From assembly GCA_903823025.1 (NCBI GenBank), contig CAIJRK010000049.1, positions 1-64,000 on the forward strand: a DNA stretch of 64,000 bases. Direction: 5' to 3'. The translations under genes and the position numbers were made by a program. A model generated the notes under the pieces. The model did no database searches, had not been told where the DNA came from, and worked only from the letters and a program-made list of their open reading frames with translations. Positions 25,042-37,110 of the stretch are shown here, piece by piece. The first letter of the stretch is position 1. The number at the start of each line of letters is the position of its first letter. Origin of the DNA: an uncultured beta proteobacterium. Its GTDB lineage: Bacteria; Pseudomonadota; Gammaproteobacteria; Burkholderiales; Burkholderiaceae_C.

Positions 25042-27807
25042 TCAGTCATCAAAGATATCGGGGAGTTCTGGCGGCGGTTTTCGGGGCAGGATGAGGATGA
25101 ATTCTGCACCACCGCCCACGGCCTGCGCCGCCGTGATGTGGCCCCGGTGGGCTTCCACCACCGCTTTGCAAATGGCCAGCCCCAAGCCGACGCCGGGCGT
25201 GGCCGATTCGGTCTTGCCGCGTGTGAACTTGTCAAACAGGGTTTGCTCGTGGCCTTTGCTGGAGGGCGGCAGACCCGGCCCGTGGTCGCGCACGCTCAAA
25301 ATCAGCGTCGTTGGGGTGACCCGGGCGCTGACCAGAATGGGCTGGGCGTTCGGCGCGGGCGAGACACCATATTTGGCCGCGTTTTCCAGCAGATTCACCA
25401 GCACCCGTTCCATCAGGGAAGCGTCAAACTCCACCAACGGCAAGTCGGCAGGCACGTCGGTTTGCACCACGGTTTCCATCAGGGCGTGGCGGGCTGCACG
25501 GATGGCGCTGCCCACCAGTTCTTCAACCGAATGCCAGTCGCTGCGCAGGTTGACCTGACCGCTTTGCAGACGCGCCATGTCCAGCAAGTTGGTGACCAGC
25601 GCGTTGAGTTGCCGCGCTTCCTGACTGATGGCGCGGGCCGAGGTGACTTGCGCGTCAGCCAGCGGGGGTGTCGAGTTTTCGAGCGACTCAGCCAGCCCAA
25701 CCAACGCCGTGAGCGGTGTGCGCACATCATGCGAGATGGCCGCCAGCAACGCGTTGCGCAGGCTCTCGGATTCCATTTGCACCACCGCCGCTTGCGCCAC
25801 TTCGACATAGTGAACCCGTTCCAGCGCAATGGCGATCTGGCGCGCCAGCGTTTCCAGTTGCTGAACCTGCTCAGGGATAAACAGCCAGCGCGGGTGCGCG
25901 GGCTGCAGCGCCAGTACGCCGCGAATCCGCATTGGCGCTTGCAACGGAACGTAATGCCAGCCATGCGCGGGCAGGGTGGCGGTGGCCAGACCGGCCCGCT
26001 GGCCGTGGTGAAAAGCCCAGTCGGCAATGCTGGCATCCATTGAATCGGGCAGATCATCACCCAGCGCCAATTGGTCATTGGCATCGGTTAACAGCACCCG
26101 GGCTTGGCCGCCAAAAGTACGCTGCACGGCGGCCTCGCCAAGCTCTATGACCTGAACCGCTTGCAGGGCCGCCGACAGATCGCGCGTCAACTCGAACAGC
26201 GCTTGGGCGCGCCGTTCACGACTGGCTGAAATACTGGCTGAAAAGCGCAGACTGGCAGTGAGCTGTCCGATGATCAAACTGACCAGCAACATCACCGAAA
26301 ACGTCACCAGGTATTGCACATCACTCACGGCAAACGAAAAGCGGGGTTGTACAAAAAACAGGTCGAACGACGCCACGCCCAGCACGGCGGCCAGCATCGC
26401 CGGGCCGCGCCCCAGCTTGACGGCCACCAGCACCACATAAAGCAGAAACAACATGACGATGTTGGCCAGATCAAATAGTCGCAGCAGCGGCAACGCCAGT
26501 AGCGTCGTCAGCACGCAGGCGGCACTGGCCCAAACATAAGCGAGCCATGCGCTATGCCAAGGCGTAGCCTCGTCGTCTTCTCGATCCTCGCGGGGCACGG
26601 CTTGGGGCAAACGGCGCGTACTGTCTGCGGTGCCCACTTCGACAATATCCAGCGCCGGGGCCAAGGTGGCGAGCTGGCGCGTGAGGGTCGGACGCATCAC
26701 GCGCCACAGTGACGGCCAGCGCCGCGCATGGGGTCGGCCTGTGACCAGCGTGGCGCAGTTCAAGGTGTGCGCTTGTTGCACCAGTTCACCCGCAACGTCG
26801 CTGCCCGCCAGCACCGCCGTGCTCCCGCCCAGTTCTTCGGCCAGTTTCAGGACGGCCAGCGTGCGGTCGCGCATCGCGGCTGGCAGACGTTGCAGCGCGG
26901 GAGTTTCCACATAGACCGCATACCAGCGCACATTGAGTTGACCCGCCAACCGGGCGGCGCTGCGCACGGCATGTTCCGCGCCTTCGTGGGGGCCGACGCC
27001 CACCAGAATGGCCCCGGAGGTGTTCCAGGCCGGCGCATTGGTGAGCGGACTACCAACCCCGGATTGCGACTGTTCAATGCGGTAACTGCGCACGTCGTCT
27101 TCCACGTGTTCGGCGGTGCGGCGTAGCGCAATCTCGCGCAGCGCGATCAGATTGCCTTTTCGGAAAAAATTCTGCGCCGCGCGTTCGGCCTGCTGCGGCA
27201 GGTAAACCTTGCCCGCTTTCAGGCGCGCCAGCAACTCGTCGGGCGTGACATCCACCAGAATGATTTCATCGGCACGATCCAGCACGGTGTCAGGCACCGT
27301 TTCTTGCACGCGGATGCCGGTAATCGCGCCGACGGTGCCGTTGAGACTTTCCAGATGCTGAACATTGAGGGCGCTCCACACGTCAATGCCCGCGTCCAGC
27401 AACTCCTGCACGTCCTGCCAGCGTTTGGGGTGGCGCGAGCCGGCGGCATTGCTGTGCGCCAACTCATCAACCAGCAACACCGCCGGGTGAGCGGCCAAGG
27501 CGGCGTCCAGGTCAAATTCAAACAGCGTGCGATCCCGGTAAGGCACCTCGCGCAACGGCAATTGCGTCAGACCCGCCAGCAACTCGGCAGTTTCGCTGCG
27601 GCCATGCGTTTCGATCACACCGACCAGTACATCGCGTCCCTCCAGCCGCTCGCGCTGCGCGGCACTGAGCATGGCGTAGGTCTTGCCGACGCCCGCGCCC
27701 GCACCGAAGTAAATGCGCAGTTTGCCCAAGCGGGCGCGATCTTTATCACTGCGAAGTTGCTCAAGGAGTTGATCCGGGTCAGGTCGGCTCTCTGGAAAAC
27801 TAGCCAT
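25042..27807 (-). CDS. kdpD: Sensor histidine kinase KdpD
   Basis: This 921-residue osmo/potassium sensor has an N-terminal KdpD domain with Walker A FGAGAGVGKTYAML at 34-47, a universal-stress-protein-like domain, four clustered transmembrane helices around 400-500 (WASAACVLTTLLALPLL; NIVMLFLLYVVLVAV), a GAF-like region, then the kinase core: H-box ISHDVRTPLTALVG near 690, N-box NLLENAAKYGV and DHGPGLPP. The ATG at 27807 starts 8 bp after kdpC. Confidence 0.95.
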   Translation of the reverse strand: MASFPESRPDPDQLLEQLRSDKDRARLGKLRIYFGAGAGVGKTYAMLSAAQRERLEGRDVLVGVIETHGRSETAELLAGLTQLPLREVPYRDRTLFEFDLDAALAAHPAVLLVDELAHSNAAGSRHPKRWQDVQELLDAGIDVWSALNVQHLESLNGTVGAITGIRVQETVPDTVLDRADEIILVDVTPDELLARLKAGKVYLPQQAERAAQNFFRKGNLIALREIALRRTAEHVEDDVRSYRIEQSQSGVGSPLTNAPAWNTSGAILVGVGPHEGAEHAVRSAARLAGQLNVRWYAVYVETPALQRLPAAMRDRTLAVLKLAEELGGSTAVLAGSDVAGELVQQAHTLNCATLVTGRPHARRWPSLWRVMRPTLTRQLATLAPALDIVEVGTADSTRRLPQAVPREDREDDEATPWHSAWLAYVWASAACVLTTLLALPLLRLFDLANIVMLFLLYVVLVAVKLGRGPAMLAAVLGVASFDLFFVQPRFSFAVSDVQYLVTFSVMLLVSLIIGQLTASLRFSASISASRERRAQALFELTRDLSAALQAVQVIELGEAAVQRTFGGQARVLLTDANDQLALGDDLPDSMDASIADWAFHHGQRAGLATATLPAHGWHYVPLQAPMRIRGVLALQPAHPRWLFIPEQVQQLETLARQIAIALERVHYVEVAQAAVVQMESESLRNALLAAISHDVRTPLTALVGLAESLENSTPPLADAQVTSARAISQEARQLNALVTNLLDMARLQSGQVNLRSDWHSVEELVGSAIRAARHALMETVVQTDVPADLPLVEFDASLMERVLVNLLENAAKYGVSPAPNAQPILVSARVTPTTLILSVRDHGPGLPPSSKGHEQTLFDKFTRGKTESATPGVGLGLAICKAVVEAHRGHITAAQAVGGGAEFILILPRKPPPELPDIFDD

Positions 27808-27815
27808 ACAACGTA

Positions 27816-28397
27816 TTAACGGCTATTTTCCAGCGCCAAATTGAGCTTGAGCACATTGACATGAGCCTCACCCAGAAAGGGGATGAACGGCATCTCGGTT
27901 TGCTGGTCAACAAGGTGCTGCACTTTCTCAACCGGCCAGCCACGCGCCTTGGCCACGCGGGCCACCTGAAAGCGTGCCGCAGCGGGGCTGATGTGCGGGT
28001 CCAATCCGCTGGCGGAAGCTGTGACCAGATCCACCGGCACGGGTGCGCTGTTGCCCGGATCGGCGGCCCGCAAGGCGGCAATGCGACTCTTGACGGCGTC
28101 CACCAACGCCGGGTTCAGCGGCCCCAGATTGGAGCCACTGGACGCCGACGCGTTGTACGGTATGGGGCCAGTGGCCGAAGGACGACCCCAAAAATACCGG
28201 GGTTCGGTGAAGTTTTGACCTACCAGCGCGGATCCCACCGGCTGGCCACTGGTGCCGTTACGCAGAATCAAGCTGCCGCCCGCCTGCGTTGCAAACAGCG
28301 ACTGCGCCACGCCAGTGACCACCAGCGGATAGACCACGCCAGTGACCAGCGTGAGCACGGCGAACAAAACCAACGCGGGACGAAATAGGCTTTTCAT
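27816..28397 (-). CDS. kdpC: Potassium-transporting ATPase subunit KdpC
   Basis: This 193-residue subunit has one N-terminal transmembrane helix ([22 protein letters not shown]) and the periplasmic domain with conserved [21 protein letters not shown] and [13 protein letters not shown]. It probably aids KdpFAB complex assembly. It sits between kdpB (39-bp gap) and kdpD. Confidence 0.96.
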   Translation of the reverse strand: MKSLFRPALVLFAVLTLVTGVVYPLVVTGVAQSLFATQAGGSLILRNGTSGQPVGSALVGQNFTEPRYFWGRPSATGPIPYNASASSGSNLGPLNPALVDAVKSRIAALRAADPGNSAPVPVDLVTASASGLDPHISPAAARFQVARVAKARGWPVEKVQHLVDQQTEMPFIPFLGEAHVNVLKLNLALENSR

Positions 28398-28436
28398 AGG
28401 ATTCTTTTCATTTTGTGACGGAGGTCAACTTGATGC

Positions 28437-30536
<2,100 letters not shown>

Positions 30537-30560
30537 GGTGTTACTCACTTGTCTTGCGAT

Positions 30561-32303
30561 TTATGGCGCGGGCCACAACATCAAATGCTCAACCACCGGT
30601 CCTAAGGCCAACGCTGGCACGTAATTGAGCAAACCCACCAGCAGCACGGTGCCGATCAGCAGCATCACAAACAGCGGGCCGTGGGTTGGCATGGTGCCTG
30701 CCGTCACGGGCAGACGTTTTTTGGCGGCCAGCGCCCCGGCAATGGCCAGCACCGGCACGATCACGCCGAAGCGGCCCAGCCACATCACCACGCCCAGCAG
30801 CGTGTTGTAAAACGGTGTGTTGACCGACAAGCCCGCAAACGCGCTGCCGTTGTTGTTGGCCGCTGAACTCAAGGCGTAGAGAATTTCTGAAAATCCGTGC
30901 GCGCCGGGGTTGGCAATGCCAACTTTGCCCGCGTCGGCCAACACCGTTATCGCCGTGCCCGCCAGCACCAGAATGGGCGTCACCAGAATGGCGATGGAGG
31001 TTAGTTTCATCTCATGCGCGTCAATTTTTTTGCCCAGGTATTCGGGTGTTCTCCCAATCATCAGACCCGCAATAAACACCGCTAGAATCGCAAAAATCAA
31101 CATGCTGTAAAGGCCGGTGCCAACGCCGCCAAACACCACTTCGCCCAGTTGCATCATCACCATCGGCACCATCCCGCCCAGTGGCGTGAAGGAGTCGTGC
31201 ATGGCGTTGACCGCACCGCAGGAAGCCGCAGTCGTAATCACCGCAAACAGGCTGGAGGCGTTGATGCCGAAGCGGGTTTCCTTGCCTTCCATGTTGCCGC
31301 CCGCCTGCCAGGCGCTGGCCGTCTGGTCCACGCCCAAGGCACCGAGCAGCGGATTGCCCGCTTGTTCGGCGGGCGTGAGGGCGACCACGGCCATGACAAA
31401 CATCACGCTCATCGCCGCCAGCACAGCCCAGCCCTGACGCAGGTCGCCGACTTCGCGGCCAAAGGCAAAACACAAGGCCGCAGGGATCAGGAAGATCGCC
31501 AACATCTGAAAGAAATTGCTCAGCGCCGTCGGATTTTCATAAGGATGGGCCGAGTTGGCATTGAAGAAACCGCCCCCGTTGGTGCCGATCATTTTGATGG
31601 CTTCCTGCGACGCAACCGGCCCCATGGCGAGCGTTTGTGGGTGGGTGGCTTGCAGCGTCGTGACTTCTTTGTAGCCGTCAAAGTTCTGGATCACACCTTG
31701 TCCCACCAAAAAAACGGCCAACACCAGCGACAGCGGCACCAGCAGCCAGAGCGTGATGCGCGTCACGTCCACCCAAAAGTTGCCGACGTTCCCGACCAGC
31801 GTAGGCGCTTGTTGAACGCCGGTCGAGCGTGCGGCAAAACCGCGAAACAAGGCAAAGACCACCGCGATGCCGGTCGCGGCAGAGAAAAAGTTTTGCACTG
31901 CGAGCGCCAACATTTGCGTCAGGTAGCTCATGGTGGACTCGCCGCTGTAACCTTGCCAATTGGTGTTGGTGACAAAGCTGATCGCGGTGTTGAAAGCCGA
32001 GTCTGGCGAGACGTTTTCCATGCCCGCCGGATTGAGCGGCAAACTCATTTGCAAACGCTGCAGCGCATAGACCGTCACCACGCCCAGCACATTGAAGGTC
32101 AACAACGCCAGGGCGTAATGTGACCACTTCATGGACTGGTCTGCCGACGTTCCGGCGAGGCGGAACAAAGGCGCTTCAACCCGCTGCATCCAACCGGGCA
32201 GGTTCCCCGCACTCAAGCGCGCCAGCCAAATGCCAAGCGGCCACGACGCCACCAGTAGCACCGCGAGGAAAAGAGCCAACAAGCTCCATGATGAACTGTT
32301 CAT
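30561..32303 (-). CDS. kdpA: Potassium-transporting ATPase channel subunit KdpA
   Basis: KdpA is the channel-like subunit that selects and passes potassium. The 580-residue polytopic protein has typical blocks [39 protein letters not shown] and [25 protein letters not shown] (each in one region). ATG 32303 overlaps the kdpF stop (TGATG), so the longer in-frame extension upstream is rejected. Confidence 0.96.
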   Translation of the reverse strand: MNSSSWSLLALFLAVLLVASWPLGIWLARLSAGNLPGWMQRVEAPLFRLAGTSADQSMKWSHYALALLTFNVLGVVTVYALQRLQMSLPLNPAGMENVSPDSAFNTAISFVTNTNWQGYSGESTMSYLTQMLALAVQNFFSAATGIAVVFALFRGFAARSTGVQQAPTLVGNVGNFWVDVTRITLWLLVPLSLVLAVFLVGQGVIQNFDGYKEVTTLQATHPQTLAMGPVASQEAIKMIGTNGGGFFNANSAHPYENPTALSNFFQMLAIFLIPAALCFAFGREVGDLRQGWAVLAAMSVMFVMAVVALTPAEQAGNPLLGALGVDQTASAWQAGGNMEGKETRFGINASSLFAVITTAASCGAVNAMHDSFTPLGGMVPMVMMQLGEVVFGGVGTGLYSMLIFAILAVFIAGLMIGRTPEYLGKKIDAHEMKLTSIAILVTPILVLAGTAITVLADAGKVGIANPGAHGFSEILYALSSAANNNGSAFAGLSVNTPFYNTLLGVVMWLGRFGVIVPVLAIAGALAAKKRLPVTAGTMPTHGPLFVMLLIGTVLLVGLLNYVPALALGPVVEHLMLWPAP

Positions 32304-32401
32304 CAAAACTCCTCGGCGCAGATAAGCGCATAGACCAGATACGCCAGCAGCAAAGTGACGCACAGGCCGCCCAATCCATACAAAACACCGAGGCTGATCA
32401 T
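32303..32401 (-). CDS. kdpF: Small KdpF subunit
   Basis: A 32-residue single-helix protein, [20 protein letters not shown] followed by [12 protein letters not shown], matches KdpF, the stabilising lipid-like subunit of the Kdp ATPase. Its TGA overlaps the kdpA ATG, and its ATG overlaps the stop of the preceding 34-residue gene by 4 bp (ATGA). A GGAGG lies upstream within that gene. Confidence 0.9.
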   Translation of the reverse strand: MISLGVLYGLGGLCVTLLLAYLVYALICAEEF

Positions 32402-32502
32402 GCGCGGCCTCCTTGCGGTTTTTCTAGCTTTTTAAAGCCCAAGACCAGCAAGACCATCAGGCCCCACAACCCGCCCCCCATGGCGATATACACGATGTCC
32501 AT
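32398..32502 (-). CDS. Small predicted membrane protein leading the kdp operon
   Basis: A 34-residue reading frame ([20 protein letters not shown] then [14 protein letters not shown]) starts behind AGGAG with good spacing and overlaps kdpF by ATGA. It has one hydrophobic helix followed by a basic tail. Translation coupling and composition argue that it is real; it may be an extra small subunit or regulator of the Kdp complex. I do not recognise a named family. Confidence 0.65.
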   Translation of the reverse strand: MDIVYIAMGGGLWGLMVLLVLGFKKLEKPQGGRA

Positions 32503-32584
32503 GCGCAACTCCTGGGTCAAATAGATGACTTGAAGTGTGAATACCAGCGTGTAAAAAAGGGGATGAGATTCGTCAAGCGGGTGT

Positions 32585-32628
32585 AAAAAAACCGTAATGA
32601 AGGGTTTTATTACGACGGTTTTTTCTTT
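32585..32628. terminator. Bidirectional terminator-like hairpin upstream of kdp
   Basis: AAAAAACCG plus TAAT pairs with ATTA and CGGTTTTTT (a three-base CGA bulge interrupts the stem). T runs are present on both strands. It lies between the kdp operon start and the broken gene on the plus strand, and would block antisense transcripts in both directions. Confidence 0.55.
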
Positions 32629-32732
32629 TGCCTGTTCTTCTGTGCATGACCTGCCGTCTCAAGTTATCGACTTTTCAGTTGAAAAAATAAAAAGTAGTCA
32701 AACTTACAGCATTCAATCTTAAGGGAGGAAAG

Positions 32733-33408
32733 ATGAAAATTAACTCATTGAGGTCTTCATTTAGTGCATCGCAGGACACGCTAAAAAGTCAGGTGATCAA
32801 GGCAGCAGAGACGGTGAGAACGCTAGCGACGTCTGTAGAAAATAGCCAAATCTCTATTCAGGAGGTTGTGCCTTCTGTCATCTATAAACCGAGCAACGAC
32901 AGACCGGATGTGAGCTATGAAAATAAACTCAGATGGACCGTCCTCTATAAAGGAGGTTCGGAGTAAAAATTAAACGACATAGCTCTGAAAATGGGGGACG
33001 TTTTTGGAAGAATGAAATCGGCTTGGGATGATTTTCGCGAAACGCTTTCAACATCCGCGCCTGATCTGGTTGGAAAAGACTTCGGATTTTCCGTTGATAA
33101 CGGCGGGCAGCTTGGTCGCAACAAACTCTGGTGGTGAGCTCAATGCAGAACAAATGAAGCGAGCTACGCAGCTAATGAATCAGTCAAGCACATTGAAGAA
33201 TTTTGCGAACGACTATGCTCAACTTTCTATTGACTATGTAAATGAAGAGCGTGGTATCGGGTTCGGTGGATACCAGTTGGACATGGCCAGTTTTGAAAAG
33301 ACATTGGATATTGGAGCCCTGATTAAGCAGGCCCGGATTGCCCAGGAAAAGGCTTCCCCCTTTGACTTGATGATGAGTTGGTGGAATCAGATCGTCTCCA
33401 AGGGGTGA
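32733..33408 (+). pseudogene. Broken gene of unknown function (one stop, one frameshift)
   Basis: The frame starts at ATG 32733 behind a strong AGGGAGGAAAG and reads 77 residues to TAA at 32964. The same frame then continues without break (KLNDIALKMGDVFGRMKSAW.., containing ATG 32991) through DFGFSVDNGGQL. At about 33111 an extra T (CTTG for CTG) shifts the frame, after which VATNSGGELNAEQMKRATQL and the rest read cleanly to 33408. The shared frame across the stop indicates one original gene of about 225 residues. Alternatively two genes are present, the second frameshifted. Sequencing error cannot be excluded. Confidence 0.6.
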
Positions 33409-33481
33409 ACATCGTAATCTGATTCTGGGGGACTACGCCATAGGGGGTGGCGAAGGGTCAGTGCCGTATATGGGAGAAGAT

Positions 33482-34183
33482 TCAATATTGAGCGCGTAAA
33501 GCCGCCAGATTGAGCACCCGCAAACCCCCATATTCCACCCGGATAGCGCCTTGTTCGGCCAGCGCTGTCAAGGCCTCGTTTACCCGCTGACGCGACAGGC
33601 CGACCAAGTAAGCCAGCTCCTGCTGGGTGATGCGCAGCACCTCGCCTACGCCGGGATAAAGCACCGGGTTAAACAGCGCAGCCAGACTGCGGGCGACGCG
33701 TAAATCGGGGTTGCTCATGCGGTCGATTTCACGCGCAGCAATGAACTGGCCCAAGCGCTCATTGAGTTGGTTCATTACGAAACGGTTGAAACCTATCGAG
33801 TGGTCCAGCAGCCAGTGGAAGGTATCCACATGCAGACCGGCGACCTTGCTTTTTCGCAGCGCCTGAATGTTGTAGCGGTAGGCTTCACGCTTCAAGGCGG
33901 TGCCCTCGCCAAACCAGCCGCCAGGCGGCACGCCGGTGAACGTCATGGTCTGGCCTTCGGCGCTATCGCTGCTCATCTTTAGAAAACCGTCCACAACGCC
34001 AAACCAGTAGGTCACAGGCCGACCCGTGCGACACAGGTATTCGCCGGTGCTGGCCTCGGTCACTTGCAGATCGCTCACCACGCGCTCGCGCTCCGAAACA
34101 GAGAGGACACGCAGCCAGGGAATCATGTTGAGTTCTCCTGTGGTCAAGGGGCGGCGGCGGTGAAAGGGCGAGTTGTGGGTCAT
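33482..34183 (-). CDS. Crp/Fnr-family transcriptional regulator
   Basis: This 233-residue regulator has a cyclic-nucleotide-binding-like beta roll (GEYLCRTGRPVTYWFGVVDGFLK; PPGGWFGEGTAL) and a Crp-type HTH (ITQQELAYLVGLSRQRVNEAL). It lacks the N-terminal Cys cluster of FNR. The ATG at 34183 has TAGGAAT close upstream; a longer in-frame start is less likely. It is divergent from the acyl-CoA synthetase operon across 182 bp and is the probable local regulator. Confidence 0.85.
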   Translation of the reverse strand: MTHNSPFHRRRPLTTGELNMIPWLRVLSVSERERVVSDLQVTEASTGEYLCRTGRPVTYWFGVVDGFLKMSSDSAEGQTMTFTGVPPGGWFGEGTALKREAYRYNIQALRKSKVAGLHVDTFHWLLDHSIGFNRFVMNQLNERLGQFIAAREIDRMSNPDLRVARSLAALFNPVLYPGVGEVLRITQQELAYLVGLSRQRVNEALTALAEQGAIRVEYGGLRVLNLAALRAQY

Positions 34184-34365
34184 ATTCCTACTGTTCCTAC
34201 GCTGTAAGTTCGCGATAAGTGAAGGGAAAACACCTATCTGGAAAATCGGCAATCGTCGCCTAAACGACACATTGGCGTCAAATGAGTGACTATTATTAAC
34301 CCCATTCCAGCCAGCGAACACAAGGTGTTCAAGGGGCTGCCATTTGAAAAAAACAAGGTATCGGG

Positions 34366-36312
34366 ATGCAGACTACTTTTCCTCGACTTCTCCTCAACCA
34401 TGCCGCCCAGCGTCCGCTTGAACCTGCTATGCGCGAGAAAGAGTACGGCATTTGGCAAGCCTTGTCGTGGGCAGACTTGGCAACACTGGTCGAGCAGTTG
34501 GCGTGCGGTCTGCATTTAGCAGGTTTGCGCCGGGGTGAGCACATGATTGTGGTCGGTGCCAACCGACCCCGACTGTATGCCACCATGCTGGCCGTGCAGT
34601 CGCTAGGCGCAGTTCCTATTCCTTTGTACCAGGACGCATCCGCACAAGAATGTGTCTTTCCTATCAACGACGCCGAGGTCCGTTTTGCCTTTGCCGAAGA
34701 TCAGGAGCAAGTTGACAAGTTGCTGGAAATTCGCGACAAGTGTCCGCAACTGACCCACCTCTACTTTGACAACCCACGGGGTCTGCGGGCTTACAGCGAA
34801 TCAGGACTGGTGTCGGTCGATGACCTGGTGGAAGCGGGTCAAGCTTTTTCATCTAAAAACTCTAAGTTTTTTACAGTAGAAGTGAGCAAAGTCAAGCCCG
34901 ACGACGTAGGTGCCATGTTCTTTACCTCGGGCACCACGGGCAATCCCAAAGGGGTGGTTCACACCCATAACTCGTTGTTGAATCGCGCCAAGGCAGGCGC
35001 TGATTTTGATAAATTAACCTCGCGTGAGGAGGTGCTGGCCTACTTGCCACCGGCCTGGATTGGTCAAAACATTTTCAGCTACTCGCAGTGGCTGGCCTGC
35101 GGATATGTGGTGAATTGTCCCGAGTCGGCCGCCACGGTCACTATCGATCTCAAAGAGATTGGTCCTACCTATTATTTCGCGCCACCCCGTGTTTTTGAAG
35201 GACTCCTAACTAACGTGATGATTCGCATGGAAGATGCGGGCGCCCTCAAGCGCCGCATGTTTCATTACTTCATGGATGTGGCCAAACGTGTCGGTCCGAT
35301 CAAAATGCAAGGCAAATCTGTCTCGCTCACACAAGAGTACCTGTACGCTTTGGGCAACGTACTGGTGTACGGGCCGTTGCGCAACATTCTTGGCATGAGT
35401 CGTGTCCGTGTGGCTTATACCGCAGGCGAAGCGATTGGGCCGGATTTGTTCACGTTCTATCGCAGCATTGGCATCAACCTGAAACAGCTCTACGGCTCGA
35501 CCGAGACCGCTGTTTTTGTGTGCTTGCAACCCGACCATGAAGCCCGTGCCGACACGGTTGGTGTGCCCTGTGCGGGGGTAGAAATCAAGCTGGCTGATAA
35601 CGGTGAAATCATGGTCAAGTCCCCCGGGTTGCTCAAAGAATATTTCAAGAATCCGGCGGCCACCGCCGAGGTTCTCACCGCTGATGGTTGGTATCACACC
35701 AGTGATGCAGGTTTTCTGGATGCGCACGGTCACCTCAAGATTATTGACCGTGTTAAAGATGTCGGTCGCATCAAGGGCGGCGCCAATGATGGCGCCATGT
35801 TTGCACCCAAGTATGTCGAGAACAAGCTGAAGTTCTTTCCCTATATCAAGGAGGTCGTTGCTTTTGGTGATGGTCGCGAGAAAGTCTGCGTCATGATCAA
35901 TATTGACTTTGATGCGGTGGGTAACTGGGCCGAGCGCCGTAACCTGTCCTATGCTGGCTACTCCGATCTGGCGCAAAAGCCGGAGGTCTATCAACTCATC
36001 AAAGAATGCATTGAAAAGGTCAATGCCGACTTGAGCGTGGACACGTTGCTGGCTGGCTCTCAAGTGAGTCGCTTTCTGGTACTGCACAAAGAACTCGATG
36101 CCGATGATGGCGAGTTGACCCGGACCAACAAGGTGCGACGCGGCTTTATCGCTGACAAGTACCAGGTGCTGGTGACCGGTCTTTATGAAGGGTTGACCTC
36201 GCAGTTTATTGAAACCCAAGTCAAGTTTGAAGATGGCCGAACGGGCAGCGTCAGTGCCACCCTCAAACTCGATGATGCAAAAACTTTAGTTCCCGTCAAG
36301 GCCGCAGCATGA
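34366..36312 (+). CDS. AMP-binding acyl-CoA synthetase
   Basis: This 648-residue adenylate-forming ligase activates a carboxylic acid with ATP and CoA. The P-loop FTSGTTGNPKGVVHTHNS is near residue 186, the A5 motif is YGSTETAVF, and A7/A8 motifs are GWYHTSDAGFLDAHGHLKIIDRVKD (one region). It resembles long-chain acyl-CoA synthetases, but being first in a transporter operon with a PaaK-like ligase leaves aromatic or medium-chain acids open. It overlaps livG by 4 bp. Confidence 0.87.
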   Translation: MQTTFPRLLLNHAAQRPLEPAMREKEYGIWQALSWADLATLVEQLACGLHLAGLRRGEHMIVVGANRPRLYATMLAVQSLGAVPIPLYQDASAQECVFPINDAEVRFAFAEDQEQVDKLLEIRDKCPQLTHLYFDNPRGLRAYSESGLVSVDDLVEAGQAFSSKNSKFFTVEVSKVKPDDVGAMFFTSGTTGNPKGVVHTHNSLLNRAKAGADFDKLTSREEVLAYLPPAWIGQNIFSYSQWLACGYVVNCPESAATVTIDLKEIGPTYYFAPPRVFEGLLTNVMIRMEDAGALKRRMFHYFMDVAKRVGPIKMQGKSVSLTQEYLYALGNVLVYGPLRNILGMSRVRVAYTAGEAIGPDLFTFYRSIGINLKQLYGSTETAVFVCLQPDHEARADTVGVPCAGVEIKLADNGEIMVKSPGLLKEYFKNPAATAEVLTADGWYHTSDAGFLDAHGHLKIIDRVKDVGRIKGGANDGAMFAPKYVENKLKFFPYIKEVVAFGDGREKVCVMINIDFDAVGNWAERRNLSYAGYSDLAQKPEVYQLIKECIEKVNADLSVDTLLAGSQVSRFLVLHKELDADDGELTRTNKVRRGFIADKYQVLVTGLYEGLTSQFIETQVKFEDGRTGSVSATLKLDDAKTLVPVKAAA

Positions 36313-37091
36313 GTAAAAAAATAGGCGACATTATTCTGGATGTCAAAAATATATCGCTCAGTTTCGGTGGCGTCAAAGCGCTGACCGACATTTCATTTAA
36401 CGTGCGCGAGCATGAGGTTCGCGCCATCATCGGTCCTAACGGGGCGGGTAAAAGTTCGATGCTCAACTGCATCAACGGGGTTTACACACCGCAGCAAGGC
36501 GCTATTACTTTTCGGGGCCAAACCTTTGGTCATATGGACAGTCACCAGGTGGCGGTAATGGGCATTGGGCGCACCTTTCAGAATCTGGCCCTGTTCAAAG
36601 GCATGAGCGTGATTGACAACCTCATGACCGGGCGAAATCTCAAGATCAAAAGTAATCTGTTGATGCAAGCCTTGCGCATTGGCCCGGCGCAGCGCGAAGA
36701 AGAAATGCACCGCGAAGCAGTTGAGCACATCATTGATTTTCTTGAAATTCAGGCCTACCGTAAAACGCCAGTGGGCCAACTGCCCTACGGCTTGCAAAAG
36801 CGCGTGGACTTGGGCCGCGCTTTGGCGATGGAGCCGCAAGTGCTGTTACTGGACGAACCCATGGCCGGGATGAACGTCGAGGAAAAGCAGGACATGTGCC
36901 GCTTTGTGCTGGATGTGAACGAGGAATACGGTACCACCGTGGTGTTGATTGAGCATGACATGGGTGTGGTGATGGATATTTCAGACCGCATCGTTGTGCT
37001 GGATTACGGCAAAAAGATTGGCGATGGCACACCCGATGAAGTACGTAATAACGAAGATGTGATCAGCGCCTATTTAGGCACCTCACACTGA
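36309..37091 (+). CDS. Branched-chain-type ABC transporter ATP-binding protein (LivG-like)
   Basis: This 260-residue ATPase has Walker A GPNGAGKSSMLNCI, family motif GIGRTFQNLALFKGMSV, Walker B VLLLDEPMAGMN, and switch His in LIEHDMGVVM. The signature is LPYGLQKRVDLGRAL, the LivG-type variant. It shares ATGA with the upstream synthetase gene, so translation is coupled. Confidence 0.9.
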   Translation: MSKKIGDIILDVKNISLSFGGVKALTDISFNVREHEVRAIIGPNGAGKSSMLNCINGVYTPQQGAITFRGQTFGHMDSHQVAVMGIGRTFQNLALFKGMSVIDNLMTGRNLKIKSNLLMQALRIGPAQREEEMHREAVEHIIDFLEIQAYRKTPVGQLPYGLQKRVDLGRALAMEPQVLLLDEPMAGMNVEEKQDMCRFVLDVNEEYGTTVVLIEHDMGVVMDISDRIVVLDYGKKIGDGTPDEVRNNEDVISAYLGTSH

Positions 37092-37110
37092 AGCAGCAGG
37101 GGACTTAAAA

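Noticed and set aside
24547-26043. A 498-codon open frame on the plus strand opposite kdpE and kdpD
   Set aside because: It is a codon-bias shadow of the GC-rich kdpD/kdpE genes, has low-complexity Gly/Arg/His/Gln composition and no motif or ribosome-binding site.
31149-32123. A 324-codon open frame opposite kdpA
   Set aside because: Composition is dominated by His, Arg and Gln and runs fully antisense to a well-conserved gene, so it is a shadow frame.
34184-34365. A clear Crp or Fnr binding site in the divergent region
   Set aside because: No TGTGA-N6-TCACA or TTGAT-N4-ATCAA pattern was found that meets even loose criteria.
35206-36219. A 337-codon frame opposite the acyl-CoA synthetase
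   Set aside because: Fully antisense to a strongly conserved enzyme, with no recognisable domain.
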